Positions 1 to 8,110 of a stretch of DNA of 58,930 bases are shown piece after piece. Each line of letters begins with the position of its first letter. Position 1 is the first letter of the stretch. The notes beneath the pieces were generated by a model. The model was not told the DNA's origin. It did not search any database and saw nothing but the letters and a program-made list of their open reading frames with translations. Made by a program: the position numbers and the translations under genes. Origin of the DNA: a virus; the IMG/VR virus record IMGVR_UViG_3300021389_000024, positions 1 through 58,930 of that record; one strand, written 5' to 3'.

Positions 1-1099
1 ACTGTACGTAGGACTGGGCCCCTGAACCATTGCTTGCGTTTGACCCAACAACCATACCAGCAGCTGACTTACTACCATTAGACTCAGTTGCAACTTGCAG
101 TACAAACATAGCATTAAGATCGCCTGTATGACTAGCTGTAGTAGTATTTAATGTGCTAATCGAACTGGTGTTGCCATTAACAGTAGAGGTCAAACTAGTC
201 ACAGAAGACGCAGTAGAACTTTGTGCATTTGTAACAGTAACAATGTCTGACTGAGCGGTAGCCATAGCCGCAGTTAAAGTACTGCCAGTAAAACTTGTAC
301 TTCCAAATACATTAACTAACGTTGCATCACGTCCTGCTACCCAAGCATTGTTTGATGTGTTTCTTGTGTATATTTGACCATCGTCTGTATCAAACCAAAT
401 ATCATTGGGTTGTAAAGCATCACCGTTTGTTCTAGTGCTAGGTTCGCTAGAACTTTTAATAATAGTCGCTGCGGTTGTACTAGTGGCTAATAAGTTATAT
501 CCAGGTAAGTCTGCTAATGTTTCGCTAAGGGCGGCCATAGTCGCCCCTATGTTTTCTACGGTTGTAGCACTAGCCATGTTTGACCAAGGCCCTGGAGTAT
601 TAGAAGTGCTTACAAATCTTACCCAATAATAATACGTACTATCATATTCAAGCCCTTTATCTGTGTATATAAAAGCACTAGTAGTACCAACCAATACTGC
701 ACTGCTTAGATCTTCGCTTTGTGATCTCCAGATTTCTGTAAAAGCATGATTTCCATAAGGAGCAGTATTAGTAGACTGATTCCAAGACAAAAGAACATCG
801 GTAAAAAGGCCACTAGCAGTAAGCACCGTAGGAGCTGGTGGTACAACTACATCTCCCGGTTTTTCTCTAAGTGGAGCAAAACCAGTTGCGCCAGTATTTG
901 GGTTGTATGGTTCTTGGGCTAGATCTGTAGCTAAACCGCTGTCTATAAGCTCGCGTAAAGTTACGGCTCTATCTTTAGGATCACCCCGTCTACCAAGCCG
1001 CACTTCAAGCGCTTCTTTTATAGACTCTAAAGCTAGTCCTGTTTCTCTATCTACTTGAGCCGGAATATTTTTAAGGGCTGGAATTTTGGTTTCAGCCAT
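1..1099 (-). CDS. J-like tail fibre / host-specificity protein, N-terminal part (runs off the window)
   Basis: An open frame starts with ATG at 1099 and stays open for 366 codons to the window edge, so the C-terminus is missing. The first ~75 residues (KEALEVRLGRRGDPKDRAVT) match a conserved podovirus fibre N-terminus. A fibronectin type III domain follows (about residues 85-180, ending in the YYYWVRFVS strand). Next comes a stretch typical of phage lambda J C-terminal regions (IWFDTDDGQIYTR, then NNAWV) and the start of a DUF1983-like segment (AAGMVVGSNAS). Such proteins sit at the tail tip and recognise the host surface. The start overlaps the stop of the upstream tail gene as TAATG, so the two are translationally coupled. 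Confidence 0.82.
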   Translation of the reverse strand, partial: MAETKIPALKNIPAQVDRETGLALESIKEALEVRLGRRGDPKDRAVTLRELIDSGLATDLAQEPYNPNTGATGFAPLREKPGDVVVPPAPTVLTASGLFTDVLLSWNQSTNTAPYGNHAFTEIWRSQSEDLSSAVLVGTTSAFIYTDKGLEYDSTYYYWVRFVSTSNTPGPWSNMASATTVENIGATMAALSETLADLPGYNLLATSTTAATIIKSSSEPSTRTNGDALQPNDIWFDTDDGQIYTRNTSNNAWVAGRDATLVNVFGSTSFTGSTLTAAMATAQSDIVTVTNAQSSTASSVTSLTSTVNGNTSSISTLNTTTASHTGDLNAMFVLQVATESNGSKSAAGMVVGSNASNGSGAQSYVQ

Positions 1100-3114
1100 T
1101 AGATTCCTCTTATTTCATCTATTGATTCGGCAATACAAACTTCATTAACTACTTTCGCAGAAGATACTTCTATTGCAAAATCTTTAAAAACTCTAGGGGG
1201 TAGCCTAAGAATGGGTTCGGGTATATTAGTAGAACTTATACTTACAGTACTACCGGCAGCATTAACATAACTGCCTGAGACTGAGTGTTGTGTACCAGAA
1301 AGAGCAATAGTGCCTGTATAGAACAAAGTGCCATCTCCATAAACTTTTACTGTAACAGGAAAGGCTTCAGCATCTACTTTTACAAAACCCATGCTGGTTG
1401 GTTTAGGCGTAACAAAATCTTTAGACTTCCAAGTGTAGGTTTGATCCGTTGTACCACCTTGAAACTTTTTAATTTGGTTTGCAATAATTAAGTATGCATT
1501 GCCATCATCAGGATCTGTAAATGTACCTCTTACAAGCGCACTGGCTGTTAAAGTAGTAAAAACTTTATTTCCCCCTCGAGGATCAAATATAAAACCACCA
1601 AAACCAGAACCCGTGTTGTAAAAGCCCAAGTACCTACCTTTCCACAAAGTAGCATTAATAGTGCTTGGGTAATATTCAGATTGCCACTGGTCGGGAGTAA
1701 TCAAACCCTCTGTAATTGTTTGCACATTATTACCTGCTGCTGCTACCAAACCTTCTGTACCTGCATATAAAACTACTGTGCCTAAATCTACAATAGAAGT
1801 TTTACTCAAACAGGCTTGCGGGGTTTCCATACGAAGTGCGCTCATAGAAGCAGGATCAGTACCAGCTATAAGATAGGGCCTACCTTCAGTAGTTACAATT
1901 AAACCATTTCCTATAGAAGCTATGCCCACTATGGGGTCTTCTAGTGTAAGCCTATAGCTTGTGGGCCAGGCATGAGGTAAAAACTTTTCTGAAAAACATA
2001 AACGCTTGCCTGTAAAGCCCGCCATTACTCCATTTGGCATTGCAGTTAAACCCTTCATTGGCCCATCTGGATATACATTAGTATCATCGTCTGGTGGTGC
2101 AATCCAATAAGTTGAAGGGATTATCTCTGACAACTCATCATTATCAGATGTATCATCATAACTAGTAGTTGCCATTGCAACTTCTGCAACAAACTGAAAA
2201 GCTGTTGTATTAGAGCCCGTATTAGATCTGTATATACGTTTTGTACCAGCACTAGAACCAAAATTATTATTTGATTTAGCACCGGCTGTTGATAAGTTAC
2301 TCACAGTAATTACAGCGTTGTCATCAGTTGTGATCACTGTAGAAGCTGCCGATGGGGGTCCTTCTTCCCCATAGGAACTTACAAATGTATAAACATAAGA
2401 AGTAGAAAAATCTGGCAAAGCATCTGTTGTAGCATTAAAAGTAGCCCCGTCAGTTACACTACTAGATGTACTAGCCCCAGTTGCGTCTACTGAAACTTTG
2501 ATAGTCAGTGTTGTAGCACTAGGTACTGTTAATATGCGATGTTCTTGATTTAAGTTGTCTGCAGGAACAGCATTTTGAGCACTAAATCCTGCAAGCTTAA
2601 CATATTCTCCAACCGAAGCTCCGTGATTACTAGCCGTGGTAACTGTTATTGAAGGAGAGCCAGTGACCGTAGTTAAAGTAGCGTCAATTGATACCGGTGT
2701 TTTAATTGCAACGGCTGGAGTATTTGGAGGGGCTTCAATTCCCAACCTAAAAAAAGCGTTAGGGTATACAGATCCTCCAATAATATTAGTGCTTCTGCCC
2801 ATACGGGGGAAAGATTGACCAGTCCAATAGACTGTATTGTTAGTGTCGCCGGCAATTGGACCAGGTACAACGTCTACGTCTTCATCAAACTGCAGCCATT
2901 GAGTATCAGTGTATTTATATATGCTTTGTCTATTAGAATTAGACAAAGTGGTTACATCTGCTTTTGGGTTTACAACTGTGTCATCAGTTATAGGGGTTAA
3001 ACGCTGACTTTCTAAGTTAACGTTGGAAGCTGTTTGGGCTAGAGTTTCTTCTAGTAATCGAGGTGAGACCTGCGGAGCAATTCCACCAAACTGGATAAGT
3101 TTAAAATACGCCAT
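1099..3114 (-). CDS. Large tail/structural protein of a podovirus family
   Basis: A 671-aa protein whose N-terminus (LIQFGGIAPQVSPRLL) and central core (FSEKFLPHAWPTSY, then LIVTTEGRPYLIAG and VVLYAGTEGLVAA) match a virion protein family common in short-tailed phages. The family has repeated beta-strand blocks suggesting a propeller-like fold. Its exact role is not known to me; tail hub, stopper or fibre-anchor are all possible. A Thr/Ser-rich insertion lies around residues 140-235. It is the gene directly before the J-like fibre and shares a TAATG junction with it, which supports a distal tail role. No cysteine-rich or enzymatic motif is visible. Confidence 0.7.
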   Translation of the reverse strand: MAYFKLIQFGGIAPQVSPRLLEETLAQTASNVNLESQRLTPITDDTVVNPKADVTTLSNSNRQSIYKYTDTQWLQFDEDVDVVPGPIAGDTNNTVYWTGQSFPRMGRSTNIIGGSVYPNAFFRLGIEAPPNTPAVAIKTPVSIDATLTTVTGSPSITVTTASNHGASVGEYVKLAGFSAQNAVPADNLNQEHRILTVPSATTLTIKVSVDATGASTSSSVTDGATFNATTDALPDFSTSYVYTFVSSYGEEGPPSAASTVITTDDNAVITVSNLSTAGAKSNNNFGSSAGTKRIYRSNTGSNTTAFQFVAEVAMATTSYDDTSDNDELSEIIPSTYWIAPPDDDTNVYPDGPMKGLTAMPNGVMAGFTGKRLCFSEKFLPHAWPTSYRLTLEDPIVGIASIGNGLIVTTEGRPYLIAGTDPASMSALRMETPQACLSKTSIVDLGTVVLYAGTEGLVAAAGNNVQTITEGLITPDQWQSEYYPSTINATLWKGRYLGFYNTGSGFGGFIFDPRGGNKVFTTLTASALVRGTFTDPDDGNAYLIIANQIKKFQGGTTDQTYTWKSKDFVTPKPTSMGFVKVDAEAFPVTVKVYGDGTLFYTGTIALSGTQHSVSGSYVNAAGSTVSISSTNIPEPILRLPPRVFKDFAIEVSSAKVVNEVCIAESIDEIRGI

Positions 3115-3115
3115 A

Positions 3116-3403
3116 TCATCTGAAAGTATACATTATTCCGGCCATAACCGCTGAAAAGACAATCCAAAACACACGTTCACCGTTGCTTACGTCTTTTTTA
3201 TTTAGTTTAGCAGTTTGTTCAACAGTTTCGACTCTGTCTTCAAGTCTATCTAAACGCATAATAAACCTTTCGTTTTGTTTCAATACAGTGGTTACCCTTT
3301 CCTCTATACGAGCAATAGTTATGACAGCGTCTGCAAGCCTGTCTATTTTGTTTTCTAATTTATCTAATCTATTTGATACGTCGTCGATCACTTGTAACTC
3401 CAT
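3116..3403 (-). CDS. Coiled-coil protein with C-terminal membrane anchor, spanin/lysis-accessory-like
   Basis: 95 aa. Residues 5-70 form a heptad-patterned helix with many Glu, Arg, Leu and Val residues. A single hydrophobic segment ends the protein (VFWIVFSAVMAGIMYTF). This topology is seen in small phage membrane proteins beside endolysins, including spanin-like or holin-accessory proteins. It overlaps the 3' end of the M15 endolysin gene by 16 bases and lies two genes from the holin, so a lysis role is inferred from context. It lacks a signal peptide or lipobox, so it is not a typical o-spanin. Confidence 0.6.
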   Translation of the reverse strand: MELQVIDDVSNRLDKLENKIDRLADAVITIARIEERVTTVLKQNERFIMRLDRLEDRVETVEQTAKLNKKDVSNGERVFWIVFSAVMAGIMYTFR

Positions 3404-3768
3404 ATATGTGGTCGAGGTCTACTTGGTTGTGCATCGAGCGTGTCAAGATGTATGAACCGGCTATCGCCATGCTGTTTTACTCCCAGCCCTGTAATACCAT
3501 GTTTAAGGGCTACTTCAATTAATTTTAAAGCGTCCTTGCCACGTATTAGTATGTCGATTGCTTTACCAGAAGCATGGGCTCCTGGTGTTTTTTTCTTGGC
3601 TTCTATTGGATGAGTTTTATCTCTATAAGCGCTGGTTACTATAAAAGGCACTCCTACCTCTTCTCGTATTATATCTAGTTTATGCATGAAGTCATCATCC
3701 ATTTTGCATAAACCTGTATGTTTACACTTTACTTCGTCTTCAGAAAAATATTTCCAATTAGCCATCAT
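3388..3768 (-). CDS. Endolysin, M15-family peptidase
   Basis: 126 aa with the M15_3 (VanY-like) arrangement: SAYR at 46-49, then GAHASGKAID giving His65 and Asp72, then FIHLD with His107 and Asp109. These are the expected zinc ligands and catalytic neighbours of D,D- or L,D-carboxypeptidases and endopeptidases that cut peptidoglycan cross-links. The length is normal for the minimal catalytic domain, with no cell-wall binding domain and no signal peptide, so release would need a holin. The holin-like gene is two genes upstream. The start overlaps the preceding small gene by 11 bases. Confidence 0.88.
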   Translation of the reverse strand: MMANWKYFSEDEVKCKHTGLCKMDDDFMHKLDIIREEVGVPFIVTSAYRDKTHPIEAKKKTPGAHASGKAIDILIRGKDALKLIEVALKHGITGLGVKQHGDSRFIHLDTLDAQPSRPRPHIWSYK

Positions 3769-4003
3769 CTTCCTCTTGTGGGTTAGGTTTAATTTTATCT
3801 TCTTTAATAAAAGCTTTTACCTCTTCAGAGATATGTAGCTGTGCACTTTGTTTAACTTTTAAATCAAACGCAAGTTCTGCTATAGCGCCCTGCAACTTAA
3901 TCAAAAGGTTAAGATGCTCTAAAACCCTAGGGGTAAGATTTTCTATTAAATACTGTTCACCATTGAAATTGACCGAATCAATTTCTTGTTTTTTATCTGA
4001 CAT
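3758..4003 (-). CDS. Small conserved phage protein (DUF6447-like)
   Basis: 81 aa. The pattern VNFNGEQYLIENLTPRVLEHL followed by a helix and KQSAQ resembles the small DUF6447 proteins found near lysis or tail genes in marine phages. It is acidic at the C-terminus (QEEDDG). No enzymatic motif is visible. It sits between the holin and the endolysin, overlapping the latter, so it may be part of the lysis cassette. The family assignment is from memory and only moderately sure. Confidence 0.55.
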   Translation of the reverse strand: MSDKKQEIDSVNFNGEQYLIENLTPRVLEHLNLLIKLQGAIAELAFDLKVKQSAQLHISEEVKAFIKEDKIKPNPQEEDDG

Positions 4004-4006
4004 AGG

Positions 4007-4492
4007 TTACTCCTTATTTTTGCCGGATGAGTTGGAAGCTCCAAAGTAAAAAGAAATAACAGCACTAGCTAGGCCTCCTAAATACCCCAAAACCAAGTTA
4101 ATTAAAGCCTCACTATTTTGTTCTGGTGGTTGTAGAGTTACTAAAAATATATAACCCATAAACCCAGAAATAGTAATAAACCCTAAAGTTCTTGTTGTCC
4201 AATCTTTACTAAACTTAACACGTGCGTCTTGTTTATCTTCGGTTTCTAAAGCAAAAATATCAACTTCTAGTTCTTTCATTTGAACTTCAAATTGTTTTTC
4301 AGCTTTTTTAAGTTCAAGCATTTGTTCTGGACTTGCAGTTTGTATTGCCTGACTAATTGCTTTAGGTTCTGGGGCACACCCAAGTACCTGCGCAACGACT
4401 GAAGCCGCTTGCCCACCTAAAGGCCCACCTAAAGCAGATCCTAGTGTTGGTGCAACTGCACCTATTACGTTCTTAATTAAATTAAACTTCAT
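4007..4492 (-). CDS. Holin-like protein (3-TM, GTA-holin type)
   Basis: 161 aa. The N-terminus has a Gly/Ala-rich amphipathic segment (TLGSALGGPLGGQAASVV), then a charged helical linker (about residues 48-100), then two strong membrane segments (TLGFITISGFMGYIFLVTL and LINLVLGYLGGLASAVISFY). This is the layout of the three-helix holin family known from gene transfer agents and many proteobacterial phages. Holins form inner-membrane holes that time lysis. It lies just before the small DUF6447-like protein and the M15 endolysin, which strongly supports the call. Confidence 0.75.
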   Translation of the reverse strand: MKFNLIKNVIGAVAPTLGSALGGPLGGQAASVVAQVLGCAPEPKAISQAIQTASPEQMLELKKAEKQFEVQMKELEVDIFALETEDKQDARVKFSKDWTTRTLGFITISGFMGYIFLVTLQPPEQNSEALINLVLGYLGGLASAVISFYFGASNSSGKNKE

Positions 4493-4511
4493 GTTTACTC
4501 CTTATTATAAA

Positions 4512-4772
4512 TTAGTTAGCTGCAATATATGCTTTGCCGGTTGTAATTGCCGTTGTATAGCTAGACTTATCTGATGAGTCTCCTACTACGTCAGGTTCTG
4601 TATAAGCCAAGATAAGCTCAAGATGGTCTACATTTCTTTGTATCATCTCGTTAATTTCTTCCTGAGACATGCCTAGAACTACATGAGCAGATGAACTGCC
4701 ATTATCGTTTACATCATTTATCAAATTTACAGAATCTGTTGCTGATGTTAATACTTCTGTTACTGTTTGCAT
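4512..4772 (-). CDS. Small conserved phage protein of unknown function
   Basis: 86 aa. The sequence EEINEMIQRNVDHLELILA resembles a short family found downstream of fibre genes in marine phages, where a conserved Arg-Asn-x-x-His-Leu-Glu stretch is typical. No membrane segment or signal peptide is visible. It follows the S74-type fibre gene with a one-base gap and has a ribosome binding site-like AGAGGGAT before the ATG. It may be a fibre chaperone or a lysis-linked protein; I cannot assign a function. Confidence 0.6.
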   Translation of the reverse strand: MQTVTEVLTSATDSVNLINDVNDNGSSSAHVVLGMSQEEINEMIQRNVDHLELILAYTEPDVVGDSSDKSSYTTAITTGKAYIAAN

Positions 4773-4773
4773 A

Positions 4774-6606
4774 TTATCCCTCTAGAGTTTCAATTCTTGC
4801 TGTCAAAGCATCTATCTTATCATCAGCTTCTTGCAATGCTTTTACTAGCATTGGTATGAGTGCAGCTTCTCCTAAACTTTGTAACCCGCCATTATCTGCA
4901 TCCTCTGACCATAGTTCTACTTTTTCGGCAGGAATACTTTCAGCATCTAGCGCAGCTTTTACTTCTTGTGCAATGAATCCGTTCATCCAACCTTGATCGT
5001 AATCTTCTACTTCTTCGTCTTTCCAAGGCGCAGGTAATTCGCTATTTAATTTAAGTTTGTAGTTAACTGGTCTTAATCTATTAATGAAAGATAGACCATA
5101 AGTACAATCTTCTATGTTCTTCTTAATTCTTTCATCAGAACTTGCAGATACTGTAGTACTTCCTGTGAGTAGTCTTACATAAGCTGAACTTCCATTATGT
5201 ACTGACAATGCATAGTCCTGTGTATTTTGTCCGCCCGCATTGTTGTAACCTATAGCAAACCTATGATTTGCATTACTTGGTATGCTTACGCTATAGCCAA
5301 TCGCTACATTTCTATAACCATTTCCTGTGTGATACCCTGAACTGTAACCTATACAAGTATTAGAATGCCCAGAAGAACCGTTATATAAGCTGTGTACGCC
5401 TATAGCAACATTATATCCACCGCCAGTTTGGTTGTAGAGAGCTTGATGTCCTATTGCTACATTTCCATTTACTGCACCTGTACTGCCACTTCCAGCATTG
5501 TCTCCAATCATGACATTTTCATTACCAACACTTATGGCATAACCTGCAGCTTTACCAATACAAACATTACTAGAGCCTGTTGAGTTTGTATACAAAGCTG
5601 TATAACCTACAGCAGTATTACTTGAGCCTGTTGTTGAATTGAATCCTGCATTAGAACCAACCCAAGTGTCATAATCACCAGTTGTATGCAAATAACCTGT
5701 TTGTTTTCCTAGAGCAGTACAATTTGATGCACCATTAGATGTTTGCATTGCCAAGCCACCAATTGCAACATTTGACCCTGAAGTCGCTTCTGTTTTTAAA
5801 GCTTCAGAACCTATTGCAACATTCCAAGAACTATTACTTGCAGATAATGCTTTATAACCAACTGCTACGTTGTTAGCACCTGTAGTGTTTGCTGTTAAAG
5901 CTGTATAACCTACAGCTGTATTGTTACTTGCTGTGGTGTTTGCAAATAAAGATTTAAAACCAACCGCTGTGTTGTTATCTGCACCATTTAAAGTTTGCAA
6001 AGCTCTTGCACCTAAAGCAGTATTATAATTATTACCATCTTCAGTAAATAAAGCTGCATAACCAACCGCAGTGTTTTCACGACCTGTTGTAACATCTGTT
6101 CCTGCTAAGTGTCCAACAAAAGTATTCTGCAATCCAGTAGTAAGTGCATTACCTGCACTTTGTCCAATTGCTGTATTACTATCACCACTGGTTAAAGCTG
6201 CAAAAACATCTACACCAACACCAGTATTATTATCAGCAGCATCTATTGTTCCTGTAGCATCGTCTCCAATCATTATGGAGGATGTACCAAAGGTTTTAAA
6301 TGTAGGACCACCAGCAGGTGCATCTTCCCAAGCAACTCCGCTACCAGTAGATGTTAGAAGTTGTCCATCTGTGCCTTGACCGCCGTTGATCTTAAAATTC
6401 TGTCCGTCAACCAATGGGCTTGTAACTGAGGTAGCAATCGTTACAGCATTTTCTATCTTTGCCCCTGTAACAGCATCATCAACTATAGATGCTGTTACTA
6501 CAGCATTAGATGCTAACTTATCTGCGTTTACCGCATCATCCGCAATCTTAGCCGTAGCAATTGCATCATCTGCTATTAGTTCACTTGGTATTTTTGTGTT
6601 TGCCAT
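4774..6606 (-). CDS. Tail fibre with YadA-like head repeats and S74 intramolecular chaperone
   Basis: 610 aa. Residues 1-60 are a repeated IADDA module shared with the neighbouring Gly-rich fibre. Residues ~110-440 carry many ~14-residue left-handed-roll repeats of the type NTAVGYxAL and NVAIGxxAL, as in trimeric YadA heads. The C-terminus is a peptidase S74 (endosialidase-type) chaperone: Ser490-Asp-Glu-Arg-Ile-Lys495 is the expected Ser/Lys cleavage dyad, followed by FIAQEV and a final coiled coil ending ETLEG. Such chaperones trimerise the fibre and then cut themselves off. It should be a host-binding fibre. Confidence 0.88.
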   Translation of the reverse strand: MANTKIPSELIADDAIATAKIADDAVNADKLASNAVVTASIVDDAVTGAKIENAVTIATSVTSPLVDGQNFKINGGQGTDGQLLTSTGSGVAWEDAPAGGPTFKTFGTSSIMIGDDATGTIDAADNNTGVGVDVFAALTSGDSNTAIGQSAGNALTTGLQNTFVGHLAGTDVTTGRENTAVGYAALFTEDGNNYNTALGARALQTLNGADNNTAVGFKSLFANTTASNNTAVGYTALTANTTGANNVAVGYKALSASNSSWNVAIGSEALKTEATSGSNVAIGGLAMQTSNGASNCTALGKQTGYLHTTGDYDTWVGSNAGFNSTTGSSNTAVGYTALYTNSTGSSNVCIGKAAGYAISVGNENVMIGDNAGSGSTGAVNGNVAIGHQALYNQTGGGYNVAIGVHSLYNGSSGHSNTCIGYSSGYHTGNGYRNVAIGYSVSIPSNANHRFAIGYNNAGGQNTQDYALSVHNGSSAYVRLLTGSTTVSASSDERIKKNIEDCTYGLSFINRLRPVNYKLKLNSELPAPWKDEEVEDYDQGWMNGFIAQEVKAALDAESIPAEKVELWSEDADNGGLQSLGEAALIPMLVKALQEADDKIDALTARIETLEG

Positions 6607-6607
6607 T

Positions 6608-6925
6608 TTATGTTACCTCGTCCCATGCTTTTGTTGTTTCGTTCCATGTATATATCTCACCATCACTAGGATATGCAACTGGACATTCCCATTGACAAGT
6701 GCTTTCATTCAAAGTCCAAGATGGGTACGGTTGTGGGGCTATAAAAGCATCTTTTGCTGAATCATAAGAAAAACCTATGCCTGCATAATTTTTTCTTATA
6801 GAGCCATCTATTTTAGTTTCTATCCATTGTCCTGGAGTATTATCATAAAAAGTATTAAAGAAACTTTCTTCTGCTGTTATTACATTTACTACTTTTCCAT
6901 CGATTACTTTTGCGTAATGTGCCAT
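6608..6925 (-). CDS. Small fibre-associated protein (cyanophage-type family)
   Basis: 105 aa. It begins MAHYAKVIDGKVVNVI and contains NYAGIGFSYD, then DAFIAPQPYPSW and TWNETTKAWDE. This arrangement is a widespread family in cyanophages and other marine phages, encoded next to fibre or structural genes. No catalytic motif is visible. It lies between two fibre genes, with a two-base gap to one and nine to the other, so it is probably co-translated with them and may cap or assist a fibre. The exact role is unknown. Confidence 0.72.
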   Translation of the reverse strand: MAHYAKVIDGKVVNVITAEESFFNTFYDNTPGQWIETKIDGSIRKNYAGIGFSYDSAKDAFIAPQPYPSWTLNESTCQWECPVAYPSDGEIYTWNETTKAWDEVT

Positions 6926-6934
6926 ATTTTCCTC

Positions 6935-8110
6935 TTATGTTGCGTATCTAAAGATTACTATTCCTGAGCCGCCAGCTTTACCAGCGTAATTCTGTCCGCC
7001 ACCGCCTCCACCGCCTGTGTTAGCTGTGCCAGCTACTCCATTATCAGATCCACCGCCGCCACCGGCACCACCACCGCCAGTACCGCCTGCACCTCCACTA
7101 CCACCATAGCCGGCGCCACCACCGCCGCCTGCGTAGTATGTTCCATTTAACCATTGTTTTCCTGCGCCACCTGCACTACCGTCAGCAGACCCACCAGCCG
7201 AAGCTGCAGCAGATTTGCCTCCACCGCCACCGCCGCCATAAGTTCCACCATTACCACCAAGATTACCTTGACCTGATGTAGCATCCCCAACATTAGCACT
7301 TGTACCACCTGAACCTCTGTAACCAGATGCACCGCCACTTGAGCCACCTGCATTACCTCTACCATCACCACCGTTTGCCCCAGTGTGACCACCGCCACCA
7401 CCACCACCAACTGCTGTTGTTAGAGCTAATCCTGAAACCGAGGAAACGCCTCCATCACTTCCATCTGCTTGGAATCCGCCACCTGCACCGCCTGCACCAA
7501 CTACTACAGTATGAGTTCCACTTAGTGTTTGACCTGTGTATTCAAGCATACCACCAGCACCGCCTCCGCCAGCATAGTATCTACCTCCACCGCCACCACC
7601 TCCGGCAACGATTAGTATATCTACACTACCTTTATCGACTGGTGCAGAAATTGTTCCACTAGATGTAAAAGTGTGGTATGTATACCCACCTGCTGTTGAT
7701 GTTGTACCACCAGTTACAGGAAATGACCCTATCATTGTTGAACCATATCCTATATTTGACCATGCATTAGCATTGCTTGTAGCATCAGTGCAACACCACA
7801 TATTTCCACTATTCTTATTAAGCCACAAAGTACCAACTCCTGTAGATGGGTTTGTGTTTGTTGCAGGATCAGAGGTTGCTACTGTTACATCTGTTAAATC
7901 AGCAAAAGCACTAGCTGCATCTGCAAAAGATAAAGTTCCACTACCATCTGTTTTTAAGAATTGACCATCAGAGCCATCGCTTACATTTAAAGCTGAAATA
8001 CCAACTGCATCGTCTGCAATTAAAGCACTTGTAATAGCATCATCTGCAATCGCAGCAGTGGTTACTGCATCGTCTGCTATTACTCTTGATGTGATCTTAG
8101 TGTTTGCCAT
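6935..8110 (-). CDS. Glycine-rich tail fibre / adhesin
   Basis: 391 aa. Residues 1-65 share the IADDA repeat module and the DGQFLKTDGSGTLSF segment with neighbouring fibres. From ~150 onward it is dominated by glycine runs (GGGGGGG), which in phage adhesins form polyglycine-II helix bundles with variable tip loops. The end GGSGIVIFRYAT is a hallmark of this family. It probably makes a receptor-binding tip. Unlike its neighbours it has no S74 chaperone. The Gly-rich coding stretch gives long spurious frames on both strands. Confidence 0.85.
   Translation of the reverse strand: MANTKITSRVIADDAVTTAAIADDAITSALIADDAVGISALNVSDGSDGQFLKTDGSGTLSFADAASAFADLTDVTVATSDPATNTNPSTGVGTLWLNKNSGNMWCCTDATSNANAWSNIGYGSTMIGSFPVTGGTTSTAGGYTYHTFTSSGTISAPVDKGSVDILIVAGGGGGGGRYYAGGGGAGGMLEYTGQTLSGTHTVVVGAGGAGGGFQADGSDGGVSSVSGLALTTAVGGGGGGGHTGANGGDGRGNAGGSSGGASGYRGSGGTSANVGDATSGQGNLGGNGGTYGGGGGGGKSAAASAGGSADGSAGGAGKQWLNGTYYAGGGGGAGYGGSGGAGGTGGGGAGGGGGSDNGVAGTANTGGGGGGGQNYAGKAGGSGIVIFRYAT

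Noticed and set aside
7147-7662. His-rich and Val-rich open frames within the Gly-rich fibre gene
   Set aside because: They are frame and strand shadows of the GGN/CCN repeats coding polyglycine; no SD and no sensible protein.
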